From NCBI GenBank assembly GCA_032718475.1, contig JAUCBJ010000762.1, positions 5,001 to 34,320 of the forward strand: DNA of 29,320 nt. Reading direction: 5' to 3'. The notes under the pieces are model-generated. The model searched no databases, had not been told where the DNA came from, and was given only the letters and a program-made list of their open reading frames with translations. Of the stretch, positions 1 through 9,380 are shown one piece after another. Within the stretch, counting starts at the first letter, position 1, and every line of letters begins with the position of its first letter. The position numbers and the translations under genes are program-made. This DNA is from Nemertoderma westbladi. Lineage: Eukaryota > Xenacoelomorpha > Nemertodermatida > Nemertodermatidae.

Positions 1-107
1 TGGTAGTAGTAGTGGTGGTGGTAGTAGTAGTGGTGGTGGTAGTAGTGGTAGTAGTAGTGGTGGTAGTAGTAGTAGTGGTAGTAGTAGTAGTGGTGGTAGT
101 AGTAGTA

Positions 108-160
<53 letters not shown>

Positions 161-161
161 G

Positions 162-196
<35 letters not shown>

Positions 197-243
197 GGTG
201 GTAGTAGTAGTAGTGGTAGTGGTGGTAGTAGTAGTAGTAGTTG
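1..243. repeat. TGG/TAG trinucleotide microsatellite (left end cut by window)
   Basis: This is an irregular mixture of TGG and TAG triplets from the first base of the window to about 243. Its true left end is outside the window. Five of the six frames stay open through such DNA, so the poly-Val reading is not a gene. The same repeat type occurs at 2136-2809, and a short TAG run ends the reverse transcriptase relic at 29186. Confidence 0.95.
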
Positions 244-282
244 TTCGCGCTTTTGAAGACCTTTAGCAGTTTAACCTGCCAA
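242..282. repeat. 41-bp direct repeat, copy 1
   Basis: The stretch starting TGTTCGCGCTTTTGAAGACC is repeated exactly at 412-452. This copy is joined directly to the end of the microsatellite. The 129 bases between the copies contain no gene. The pair could be a local duplication or the two edges of an inserted element; no protein evidence decides between these. Confidence 0.9.
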
Positions 283-411
283 TGATGTGGTTTAGCCTGC
301 CAGTGATGACAGTTAGGCCTACTGACCTACAGAAGCACCGGTTCAGTTTTACCAGTCACTACGGTATTTTGCAACCTTATTGCCTACTGCAATAAGATTA
401 TAAACTGTTAC

Positions 412-452
412 TGTTCGCGCTTTTGAAGACCTTTAGCAGTTTAACCTGCCAA
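412..452. repeat. 41-bp direct repeat, copy 2
   Basis: Identical to 242-282 and in the same orientation, 170 bases downstream. The flanking bases differ, so the repeat edges are well defined. Confidence 0.9.
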
Positions 453-1736
453 AATTTATATGTCTTTTAGTTAATTAAAACCACTTTAGCATACGACAAT
501 ATTTTATGCTAATACGCAAAACACTAGCCGAAGTCAGCCCATGCGCGATCATTCACCCGATGGATCTACACCCGGGAGACTGAATTCGGATGCTTAAATT
601 TTATTATTGCAGTGTAAGGTTGCAGTGTATACCTACTGTATTATTCGATAGATCGTTAATAATTAATCTCTGACAGATATTATTGGCTTTCGGGAAATAT
701 TAACAGTTCCTTTAGGACGTGGCGCTTTATCTATTTAAACAGAACTAAGACTTATACTAAAACGCAACGATACTGCTTATGATTGAAGTATAAAGCGTAT
801 TCTTTAGGAAATACTTTGTTACCAATCACAATCATACACACTATTCTGCCGACCGTCAGTATATTTGATCACACATAAAGAGAGCAGCAATTGACTCACG
901 TAGGGTCTGCTAAATAACATTGGATTCAATACACACCACATTAATATAAATCGCAATTGTTATGTATAGCCGGTCTCTCTAACCTGTAGTGTATCAAGAA
1001 AATTGGGAATTTGGGTGATTTATCCGTATTATCCAAAGAGCAATATTTCCATCAACAAATAGGTACAATTAATAACTGACGGTAAAATAACAGTACAAAC
1101 AATATGATTAATGCAATTAAATTAAGTGAGCATGTTAATTAGTGAGTTATTGAGATTAGTTAGGGTAACAGTTTATACTTTCGATAATTTAAGCAGTTTA
1201 CTAGAGTTCTTCCCAAAAAGCCGGTGTTTCTGGCTTAGACAGCAATAACAACAAAGTATCAAGTAAAAGCAGTAAGGCTGAACACTCTCCTTATGATCGA
1301 CCGAAAAGCTACACGTCGACAGGAAAAATCGCTCTGATTGGCTCAAGCCAAACAAAGAACCATGCATCCAATGGCTGTTTCCATGTCAGCCACCAGCTGT
1401 TAGATGTCGTAATATGAATCATCACGGCTAAGCTGTGAAAGGTAGTTGGTGCATTACAGGTTTTTTGCCTTACCATGTCCGCCAAAACACGTATATAGCA
1501 GAATGACTTTTATGTCCGTTAAAACACCTGTAACGGTACCTTGCGGGCGAGGGGAATATATATACAGTTAGAGAACCTTTTTAGAGTATTCCAGCGCCTG
1601 GGGGGAAACTGGATTGCGAAGCAAAAGGGGCCAGTTAGATCCCACAGAAGCTTTTACACCGCTCCCAGAAAATGGGATTTAAGTCTATAAAATATACAAA
1701 ATCACAGTTTCTAAAATATAAAAATACTCTAAACAG
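453..1736. other. Non-coding stretch, nothing recognised
   Basis: AT-rich sequence with no convincing reading frame. The only frame over 60 codons (1173-1367, minus) has no recognisable motif and looks random. A G/C-rich patch near 1536-1660 may belong to the retroelement relic on the minus strand next door. Confidence 0.6.
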
Positions 1737-2135
1737 TTAGTCTTTCTTGCGCGGACGGCGTTTACGCAGTTTTTTAAAGCTAGCAAGAGTCCTTTTCTCT
1801 TTGGGGCGAGCCACTTTACGAGGAGGGCTATAACTCCTGGGTGAAGGGTGCAATATGATTGCATCAGAAGGTATGGGAGAGAATCCGCTCACCGAAACGT
1901 CCAGTCTCGCCTGCTGGTCGGTCGAGGTGGATCGGAGGGTGAACTGCTCACCCGACAGTGGCAGGAGCATTGGCTCAACAGCCACATTGTGAGCCACCTC
2001 GGTCAGGGAGTCGGCGACGAAGTCTCGGATCTCGTTGTGCCTTATAGAGGGAAACCCTCCAGTGGGGCACGACAGGATATGAGAAGCGGAAAATCGCTCC
2101 CCACAGGCACAACGAGATGGGAGGTTCTTCGGCGA
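1737..2135 (-). pseudogene. Retroelement C-terminal fragment (CCHC finger plus RHN motif)
   Basis: The minus strand reads about 132 non-repetitive residues after a poly-Thr stretch that is only translated microsatellite. A zinc-finger pattern C-x-C-x7-H-x3-C (cysteines in CACG, His and Cys in SHILSC) is followed by GGFPSIRHNEIRD, then an EP...PLSGE segment and ARLDV. A CCHC finger followed by an RH(N/D) motif and an acidic strand is the layout seen before and in the restriction-like endonuclease of R2-type non-LTR elements, and this block is common in invertebrate retroelement proteins. Similarity to known elements stops abruptly after SGF (about 1881), and a Lys/Arg-rich tail follows up to a stop at 1737. 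The upstream end is lost at the microsatellite. This is a relic, not a working gene; the exact element clade is uncertain. Confidence 0.65.
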
Positions 2136-2247
2136 CCAGGTGGTGGTGGTGGTAGAAGTGGTGGTGGTAGTAGTAGTGGTGGTAGTAGTTGTAGTGGTAG
2201 TAGTAGTAATAGTGGTGGTGGTAGTAGTAGTGGTAGTAGTAGTAGTG

Positions 2248-2282
<35 letters not shown>

Positions 2283-2331
2283 GGTAGTAGTAGTAGTGGT
2301 AGTAGTAGTGGTAGTAGTAGTAGTAGTGGTG

Positions 2332-2366
<35 letters not shown>

Positions 2367-2463
2367 GGTGGTAGTAGTAGTAGTGGTGGTAGTAGTAGTG
2401 GTGGTGGTAGTAGTGGTGGTGGTAGTAGTGGTGGTGGTAGTAGTAGTAGTTGTAGTGGTAGTG

Positions 2464-2495
<32 letters not shown>

Positions 2496-2809
2496 GGTAG
2501 TAGTAGTAGTGGTAGTAGTAGTAGTGGTAGTAGTAGTAGTAGTGGTGGTAGTAGTTGTAGTGGTAGTAGTAGTAGTAGTGGTAGTAGTAGTAGTGGTGGT
2601 AGTAGTAGTGGTAGTAGTAGTAGTAGTGGTGGTAGTAGTAGTAGTGGTGGTAGTAGTAGTAGTGTGTGGTAGTAGTAGTGTAGTAGTAGTAGTAGTGGTG
2701 GTAGTAGTAGTGGTAGTAGTAGTAGTGGTAGTAGTAGTAGTGGTAGTAGTAGTAGTAGTGGTGGTAGTAGTAGTGGTGGTAGTAGTAATAGTGGTGGTGT
2801 AGTAATATA
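2136..2809. repeat. TGG/TAG microsatellite, about 670 bp
   Basis: Long mixture of TGG and TAG triplets with scattered TTG, TAA and TGTG interruptions. It abuts the retroelement fragment exactly at its Trp codon (2136-2138). Poly-Val, poly-Ser/Gly and poly-Thr readings are products of the repeat. Confidence 0.95.
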
Positions 2810-3616
2810 ATAAACAGGGCATCGGGGACGAAGTTTGTCTGTGCAGCCGAGTTACCGGCGTACAGTACGGAGGCTAATTAGGAAAGCGATACAGATGTTA
2901 CTACCAGCAGCAGTACAATAATAAAAGGTTTGATATATTGTGCTATAAAGTCTATAATAATTATTTGTATCTGCCGATATTATTCTGTGTGAAGCATAAT
3001 GAAGGTTGAAGAATTACAGTTACATAGGAATTGTGGTTATAATTTCTCGGTAGGTTCTTATCAAATAGGATAGTGTACTGTAGGTCTATGTGTAGGCCTA
3101 TTTACATTAGACGTTCGTGGCAGGACGAAGTAGTAACATTATACAAAGCTCGCTTCGTGGCTCGCCCCACGGGTGTTGACTGTCACTGAGTATTGACTTA
3201 GGCGTTCTGCATAATGTTTGATTTGCTTAAAACGTTGTATTTATTGATATTATTTTTGATATCTTGACTCCATTCTACAAACAACCTTTGAATTTAAATA
3301 CAATCATTGTATAAAACCATCACATGTCAACTGATTTCGCATATAATTATTAACTCAACTCTGACCTGCTGACTGACAATTATATATTAATTCACAAAGC
3401 AAACAACCCCAAATGTACATTGTAGAGTAATCCATTACCCAGTTCCAATATTTATCTGTCCTATATATTAAATTATAGTACTGTATATCTATACTGTACA
3501 TACAGTAGGCGCCTAAATTATTAACATTGTATTATGATCTTACTCATTTAGATATTAAGTAAACTTTATGTTTCTATTTATTTATTGATATTATTTATTA
3601 ATGATTATAAACAACT
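2810..3616. other. Non-coding stretch upstream of the carboxypeptidase gene
   Basis: The first 90 bases are richer in G/C and might be more of the retroelement, but no motif can be read in them. The rest is very AT-rich. No convincing TATA box or exon is visible. A non-coding first exon of the downstream gene could lie here. Confidence 0.5.
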
Positions 3617-6372
3617 ATGCACGCTTTAATTTTCTTCCTTCTGGCTTTGACAGCGACGGAGTGTAATACAAGATGGTCTTCGAAACTTCAACCACAATAC
3701 CAAACGAAATACTTACCTGTACAAGTTGACCACTTCGGTTTCGCATTGAACCAAACATTCCCAATGCGATACATAATCAGTTTAGAGAAATTTCAACCTG
3801 GTAATCCAATCCTATTCTACTGTGGGAACGAGGGTGATGTGATGGCGTTCGTGGAAAACACAGGAGCGATATGGGAGTTAGCGGAAGAGTTTGGGGGGAT
3901 GGTGGTGTTCGGAGAACACCGCTACTACGGTATGTCTATGCCGTTTGGTAAGGATTCATTCAAAGATAAAGAACATCTCACTTACTTTACTTCGGAACAA
4001 GCTTTAGCTGATTACGTTGAGTTATTGTCATACATAAAGAGCACGGTAGGTGGCGCTACAAACAGTCCCGTGGTTGCTATGGGCGGTTCCTACGGAGGAA
4101 TGTTAGCGGCGTGGTTGAGAATAAAATATCCGTGGGCTGTTGTAGGCAGTCTGGCAGCCAGCGCCCCTATCTTGCAGTTTAGCACACCATGCGAAGATTA
4201 CAACATTGTTTGTACCAAAGTGTTTGAGGCGGCTAGTGTGGAATGTGCCGACTCGGTACGTAATTCCTGGGGCCCCTTACTCAAATATGGGGAAACTCCC
4301 GAAGGACGTGATTGGCTATCTTCCGCATTCAAACTCTGCGAACCAATGAAAAATTCATCGGATTTCCAGAACCTTTTGGATTGGATATCAAACGTATGGG
4401 GCAGTTTGCCTATGATTAATTACCCTTACCCAACAAGTTTTCTCGTACCCGTTCCTGGTTGGCCAGTCAAGGAGTTGTGCAAACTATTAACCAATAGCAG
4501 CCTTCCTGAGAAGCAACTAATTATCAACATTCAGCGAGCAACTAATTTCTTTTATAACTACACCGGTTCTATACCGAAGTGCTTTAAATTATCAACAGGT
4601 AAATAATGAACAGTCTTCTATTCATAGCACTGTGTTGATGTAGCGTTACGGCAACAATCGCTTTACGGCCAATTTTTTGGTAGAGTAGCAGCCGTAAGGC
4701 GATTTTGAAAGTCGCGGTACGGCTACTGTCGCGTTACGGCCATATTTGAATACATATTTTACCTATTAATAATTGTAATATATATAATTTCTGTGATAAA
4801 GTAGGCCAAGTCAGCGTTCACTCGCATTATTATAATACCTGTATCCTACCATAATTAGTGAAGTGCACAGAAGCCTGGTTACTGAGATAGTGTAGGCCTA
4901 AGCAATTTACAATAATATTGTTACCATAAATAACTAATCTTAATTTAGAGCTATCTATCACTCTGATGGTTATGATATAGTTACAATAAGTTCCTACTGT
5001 TGTACTGTACCTCGGCCATTCGCGTCAAACTTGGTACTATGCAGTAGTGAGCTACTCTCATTGCTCAAAATTAAATATTAAACACCAACTTACTGTATGT
5101 GTTTAGAGAGTTTAAAGAATAATTTAATTTATATTTTAAAACATTATGGGAAAGGACCCGATTACATTAACATTTGCGTTCTTTTCTAACCAATACAATA
5201 AACGAAACTTTATTTCGCTTGCATTTGCACTGGAGATAACTATTTCAAATTGAGGTAAATTTGCGCCACTATCTGAAATATGTAAGTATCGAAATATATG
5301 TTTCTATAGATACAGGTGGACTGGATACGTCAGGGTGGGATTACCAGTCCTGTACCGAAATGTATATGCCGATGTGTTCGACTTCTAAGGCGTCCATGAT
5401 GCAGCCAATGGCTTGGAACCAAACAGAATATATGGAAAACTGTTGGAAGAAATATAAGGTGGTACCTCGGCCACAATGGGCTACTAAACAATATGGCGAC
5501 ATTGATATTCGTGGCTCTAGTAACATTATATTCAGGTTTCTACCTTATTGATAAACATATTAGCGACGTTCACAAAACATTATAATCACGATTAGAATTT
5601 TAGAACGACTTACACTGTATCAAAAATAACGACTTAGATTATTAACTTCGAAAAATAACTATCTATTTATACGATTTGTGTGTAGGTAGAGGTAAGTAAG
5701 GTAAAGTACTTCAATGGATAGTTTCACGACGGAATGGGGTTGGATAAAATAAGATTATATATAAGATTATTGAACGGATTATAGAAGTAGAAAACGTAAT
5801 TATAAAAATTTCACGAAAGACTCAAAAGTTTTGTAATTTAAGTGCTACTGTAGACTTTGCCGGTACTGGTGCACTGGTAGCTATGTTGGTTGTGCGCTCC
5901 AAACGGCAACTTTTTGCGTCAGTAAAAAAAATGATTACGCACCTTAATTTGAATGTCACTTGTTTTAGTTGAACGTTACGGTAAAATGGCCTAGCAATAG
6001 CAAAAAAATGAACAATTCGCAGCATGCAAGGGATGTTTGATTTACTGTATGGCTATTTGTTATATTATTTATATTATATTATTTGCTTAGGTCCTATACA
6101 AAGGATTTCCGTTAATATTAATTAATTTTCGTTGTTTCAGTAACGGAGTTTTAGATCCCTGGTCCGCGGGGGGCGTCAGGAAGTCACTGTCGGACTCGCT
6201 CGTAGCCATAGAGATTGAGATGGGAGCTCATCATCTGGATCTACGGAGTTCCAATCCGAAGGATCCACCGTCCGTACGGATCGCCCGCCTACAGGAACGA
6301 GCCATCATCAGGGGATGGTTGAAGGATTATTATTACAAAGTGAAACCTCACCGGGATATAAAACTTGTATAA
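3617..6372 (+). CDS. PRCP: Lysosomal Pro-X carboxypeptidase-like serine peptidase (family S28), three coding exons
   Basis: S28 peptidases cut after proline and act in lysosomes or the secretory route. I join exon 1 (3617-4598), exon 2 (5310-5535) and exon 3 (6141-6372) to give 479 residues, close to the usual ~490. The donors are ACAG/GTAAAT and TTCAG/GTTTCT; the acceptors are TATAG and TTTCAG. Phase is kept at both junctions. Residues 1-16 form a signal peptide. The nucleophile is Ser158 in GGSYGG. The catalytic Asp is Asp408 in NGVLDPWSAGG, and the His lies in GAHHLDL (433-434). Possible N-glycosylation sites include N45, N246, N293 and N314. LPMINYPYP...GWPVK, SGWDYQSCTE and PRPQW fit PRCP better than its paralogue DPP7. 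An in-frame TAA lies 9 bases before the ATG. The second acceptor at 5316 is also in phase and would remove two residues. The stop codon overlaps AATAAA. Confidence 0.9.
4640..4745. repeat. CpG-rich palindromic patch in intron 1
   Basis: GCGTTACGGC occurs at 4643-4652 and 4731-4740. Between them ATCGCTTTACGGC (4657-4669) faces GCCGTAAGGCGAT (4690-4702), a 13-base stem with one G-T pair. The patch is dense in CpG inside an otherwise AT-rich intron. It may be a small inserted element; its function is unknown. Confidence 0.6.
5142..5279 (-). repeat. Dispersed repeat family, copy A
   Basis: On the minus strand it contains TTTCGTTTATTG, TATTGGTTAGAAAAG and, further on, GGTCCTTTCCC, matching the copy at 27051 in order. 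On the plus strand the similarity with copy B continues rightwards to TTTGCG...TATCTGAAA. It lies within intron 1 of the PRCP-like gene. Confidence 0.7.
5536..6140 (+). other. Intron 2 of the PRCP-like gene
   Basis: It starts GTTTCT and ends with a T-rich tract and TTTCAG. The only long frame in it (5822-6025, minus) shows no motif and looks random. Confidence 0.8.
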
Positions 6373-6376
6373 TAAA
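6371..6376 (+). terminator. Poly(A) signal AATAAA overlapping the PRCP stop codon
   Basis: The sequence TAATAAA contains both the stop TAA (6370-6372) and AATAAA (6371-6376). If used, the 3' untranslated region would be only a few tens of bases long. I see no other AATAAA closer than the repeats around 6540. Confidence 0.6.
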
Positions 6377-6503
6377 CGTATCTCATCGCTACTACAGTAA
6401 ACATGTAAAGATTCGAGACAGAGGGGTGGGGGGGAAACTGGACGCAAAACCCGCCTTGGCGAATTAATATACCGCCTCAATGTTAAATTCTCAATTTAGG
6501 GTA

Positions 6504-6628
6504 AGAAGCAGGTTACAGTGGCACGCTATTTTAACCAAAACAATAAACGAAACACAATAGAACAGGTTACAGTTTTATTTTTGAGAATAATCAGCTGATA
6601 TTTGCGTCGATTTTCCCCTATCTGAAAG
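6504..6628 (-). repeat. Dispersed repeat family, copy B
   Basis: Read on the minus strand it carries TTTCGTTTATTGTTTTGGTT exactly, then GCCACTGTAACCTGCTTC, nearly the same as the copy at 27058-27106. On the plus strand it ends TTTGCGTCGA...TATCTGAAAG, shared with copy A. Confidence 0.75.
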
Positions 6629-6758
6629 ATTCACATTGATTTAATAATAATGTACTGTAGGTGCGAATTAGTGAAGTTAAATCAGTACCGTAGGTATAAT
6701 AGGGGTACTGTAAGTACAGTAGGCTAACATTGTACATCGTACATTGTATTGTATTTAT

Positions 6759-6791
6759 TGACTCTTTTTTTGAAGGAGTCAAAATAATGTT
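6759..6791 (+). repeat. Hairpin repeat, copy 1
   Basis: TGACTC and GAGTCA enclose a T-rich centre, giving a stem of about 10 pairs with a 3-base loop, followed by AAAATAATGTT. The same stem position and the same 3' tail occur at 29278-29312, where the second stem pair is A-T instead of G-C. Confidence 0.6.
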
Positions 6792-7180
6792 ATATTTAAA
6801 AATAAATAGTTAATTTAGTCATCGAGCTATCATAATTTTTTATTTTAGTGATAACCATCGAAAGAAATCGCAATTTTACCGCAAAAAGACAATAAATTCT
6901 CCCGAAATATTTTTCTCTGAAATTCTCTACCTTAATACCGGAACTACAGTAACTGGAACCCCACTACAGTGAGTACTAAGATGTAACCTATGATTGTGTG
7001 TCCCAGCCCTGGTCCTTTCACATTTCCCTCAATGTATATGGTACAGTAGGAAAAAGTCAGGTTGTTTACTTCTACTTAGGCTATCGGAACTGGTCCGGGT
7101 TTAGGGTTTGATTGCATTTGATCATGTGTCCCTGACAGCCTGGCGTTAGGTCTTGGGGCATTTAATTTGGTCTGTTAACA

Positions 7181-7246
7181 ATTAAGAGAAAGGACCAGTT
7201 AAAAAGTGGAAAATTTATATTTTCGAACCAAAACAATAAACGATAT
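7181..7246 (-). repeat. Dispersed repeat family, copy C
   Basis: On the minus strand it has CGTTTATTGTTTTGGTT, an A/T-rich middle, then AACTGGTCCTTTCTCTTAATT, matching the order in copies A and F. It is more diverged than B and F. Confidence 0.65.
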
Positions 7247-7287
7247 ACCGTTTTGGACCTAATACTAATACTGTACTATACATTCAG

Positions 7288-7395
7288 CTTATTATTACCC
7301 TGTTCCCATCCTTACTTAACGCTTTCAAATCGAGACTCAATAACCACTACAAAAACTTGCCGCTCAAAGTTCCCCCCTCCTGGTGGTCGGAATAA
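7288..7395 (+). pseudogene. Possible tail of a retroelement protein
   Basis: One frame reads 35 residues to a stop, including NAFKSRLNNHYKN and PPSWW. A phrase of this kind (FKxRL, basic, then aromatic) often ends non-LTR reverse transcriptase proteins. There is no upstream support, so this is only a weak suggestion. Confidence 0.2.
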
Positions 7396-7657
7396 CGAGA
7401 CTTAGAGTAGACTTCTCCACAAACTCACATTTTATATATTTAATTGTTTTTTTTTTAGTCGCTATCAATTTTTATCGCATTTTATCTTATTTTACTTATC
7501 AAACTATTTTTCATCGTAACCATTATACAGTAATTTCTACCAATCGTTCGTATTTTTAAATAGACCCAAATGGTGCAACTGTCAAATATAACTTGTGATT
7601 TTATTTCTCAAATAATCCGATTCGTTATATTTTATTTTAATTAAATCCATCAGTTCT

Positions 7658-8030
7658 ACATACCAAACTGTTTCTATACAACGATTGTATAGAATATTTT
7701 AATTTAATTTTATATTTTATTTTAACCCTTAAAGCTTAAACAGTGTAATTATTTTCCCTACGTGTAGTGTAAGCTAATTGATGTAAATTTATGTGTTCAA
7801 ATGTCTTGATCGATTTTACAAACCGTACTGTTTTTATAGCCATGGATTTATCTGATACAGTATTTTAAATTAATTTTATATTTTAATTTAACCCTTAAAC
7901 AGTGTGATTATTTTCCCTACGCTGCTACGTGTAGTGTAAACTCATCCATGTAAATTTATGTGTTCAAATGTTTTGACCTATTTTACATACCGTACTGATT
8001 TTATACGCCATGATTTTATCTAATATTTTA
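7658..8030. repeat. 167-bp tandem duplication, two full copies and part of a third
   Basis: Copies at about 7694-7860 and 7861-8030 share CTACGTGTAGTGTAA, GTAAATTTATGTGTTCAAATG and CCGTACTG...TTATA...CCATG in the same order with an offset of 167 bases. The segment 7658-7693 resembles the end of the unit. The unit is AT-rich with no reading frame. Confidence 0.8.
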
Positions 8031-8302
8031 CAAAATTTTATCAGTTTCATGATTTTACTAAACGTATGCTACACGTATACTGCAGTACTGTACATACATA
8101 CATACCGGTAATACATATTATTTACTCTCAGTTTGATCTTTCCAGTAATTCTGTAATTGGTTTTTCTATCGATTTGTAAGGGCATGAAGGGTGCTGCCTG
8201 CCATAAGCATTTAGCTTCCTTTACCGGCAACTATTAAACATTAAACATAAACATTACTTGCTTACTGCATACTGCGCTACCAGCATTTACTGGCTGAGCT
8301 GA

Positions 8303-8394
8303 CTATGTCTGTATGCGGACTGTGCTGCTGTACAAATGCTGAAATGTACGCACAGTCAGACAATCTGACAGTGCGGTGTCACATACAGACATAG
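8303..8394. repeat. Nested palindrome, about 92 bp
   Basis: The outer arms CTATGTCTGTATG (8303-8315) and CATACAGACATAG (8382-8394) are perfect. The inner arms GACTGTGC (8318-8325) and GCACAGTC (8350-8357) are also perfect. The structure is asymmetric because extra bases lie on the right. It may be a small foldback element or a structured transcript. Confidence 0.7.
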
Positions 8395-9070
8395 GCCTAC
8401 AACTGACATAACCAACCATACTCAGCTACTAAACTGTACTACAGACTACAGTCTGACAGTACTATGCCTGTCTGCCGGTACCACGTTTTTGTTTGTACCT
8501 GGTTTGTACCGGCTGACCGGACCGGTCTGCCGGTATATTCAGATATTTATACTGTACTGTGTGACTGCATGACTGAAACGTGCTGACGTGTAACTCGTGT
8601 AGTGTCAGAGTGTAGTCTGGTACTGCTACCTTACCTACAGACCCCCAGTCGTCTGGTCGTGTTAGCCCTAGGCTGTTAGGGAAGGATACAAATAACAGAT
8701 GAAGTGAAGATATGTCCATCAAATTACTATCGGGTGTCGCGGTGTCGGCGTCGGGCTGTCGGGTGACAGACCGAACGTAATCCATAATCAGGATCGAATG
8801 TAACATACCGGTAGTTTTTAGGAATCGAACGTAACCTCAATTATGTTACATTGGATCCTATAACGCATTGTTGTCCGAATCCGAATGTTGCATTCGGATT
8901 CGATCTACAAATTACTAAGCTCGAATGTAACATCCTGAACATACCGGTAGTACTGCGGTACATTTATTTAAGTTGTGTTTTGATTTCAGGAGTTGGGCCT
9001 AACCGATGAAATGCTTCGTTTATTTACAGGAAGAAACAGTTTGGTGAGTACAAAACAAAGACCCAATTAA

Positions 9071-9288
9071 GTAACCTGCATAATCTTGTAACATGTGTTA
9101 ACTTTTGTTTATTGTTTTTGTTCCCCCGGCCAGCCTGCCCCCAACAGGCCTCTGTAAGCCAGTAAGCTGTAACCTGCTCCTTTCAGCCTTTAAATAAAAG
9201 TAACCTGTATAATCTTGTAACATGTGTTAACTTTGAACTTTCGTTTATTGTTTTGGTTCCTCCAACACGTCTCTGTAACCTACTCCTT
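9071..9288. repeat. 129-bp tandem duplication inside the foldback element
   Basis: GTAACCTGCATAATCTTGTA at 9071-9090 recurs, with one change, from 9200. Both are followed by ACATGTGTTAACTTT and then a GTTTATTGTTTT core. The copies differ mainly by short insertions in the first. Confidence 0.8.
9103..9184 (+). repeat. Dispersed repeat family, copy D
   Basis: It carries TTTTGTTTATTGTTTTTGTT, then an inserted C-rich stretch, then CTGTAACCTGCTCCTTTC as in copy F. It is the first half of the internal tandem duplication. Confidence 0.7.
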
Positions 9289-9290
9289 TA
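9235..9290 (+). repeat. Dispersed repeat family, copy E
   Basis: It carries TTTCGTTTATTGTTTTGGTT exactly, followed by CTGTAACCTACTCCTTT. It is the second half of the internal tandem duplication. Confidence 0.75.
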
Positions 9291-9380
9291 AATGGCAATG
9301 TTACATTCCTGCATTCGGGCTTAGTAATTTGTAGATCGAATGTAACATAGGCCTAGTTATAGGATCCAATGTAACATAAT

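Larger units (their letters stand above)
4599..5309 (+). other. Intron 1 of the PRCP-like gene
   Basis: It starts GTAAAT and ends TATAG. It holds a CpG-rich palindromic patch (4640-4745) and, near its 3' end, a minus-oriented copy of the dispersed repeat family (5142-5279). Confidence 0.8.
6373..8302. other. Intergenic DNA made largely of repeats
   Basis: No confident gene. It contains copies B and C of the dispersed repeat, a hairpin repeat, a possible retroelement tail and a tandem duplication, each listed separately. The rest is AT-rich, with frequent TACTGTA, TAGGCCTA and ACCGGT words. Confidence 0.6.
8841..9380. mobile_element. Foldback / inverted-repeat element
   Basis: The left arm (8841-8927) contains TTATGTTACATTGGATCCTA and CGATCTACAAATTACTAAGC. 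The right arm (9312-9380) carries both segments as reverse complements in mirror order. Between the arms is about 385 bp with no reading frame. That interior contains a tandem duplication, each half of which ends in a copy of the dispersed repeat family. The structure fits a non-autonomous foldback DNA element. No target-site duplication could be assigned with confidence. Confidence 0.7.

Noticed and set aside
2136-2809. Poly-Val, poly-Thr and Ser/Gly-rich proteins
   Set aside because: These are translations of a TGG/TAG microsatellite, which lacks stops in five of six frames.
8462-8806. 114-codon minus-strand frame
   Set aside because: No recognisable domain, odd composition, and it lies in a repeat-rich spacer next to a palindrome. 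It is not supported as a gene.
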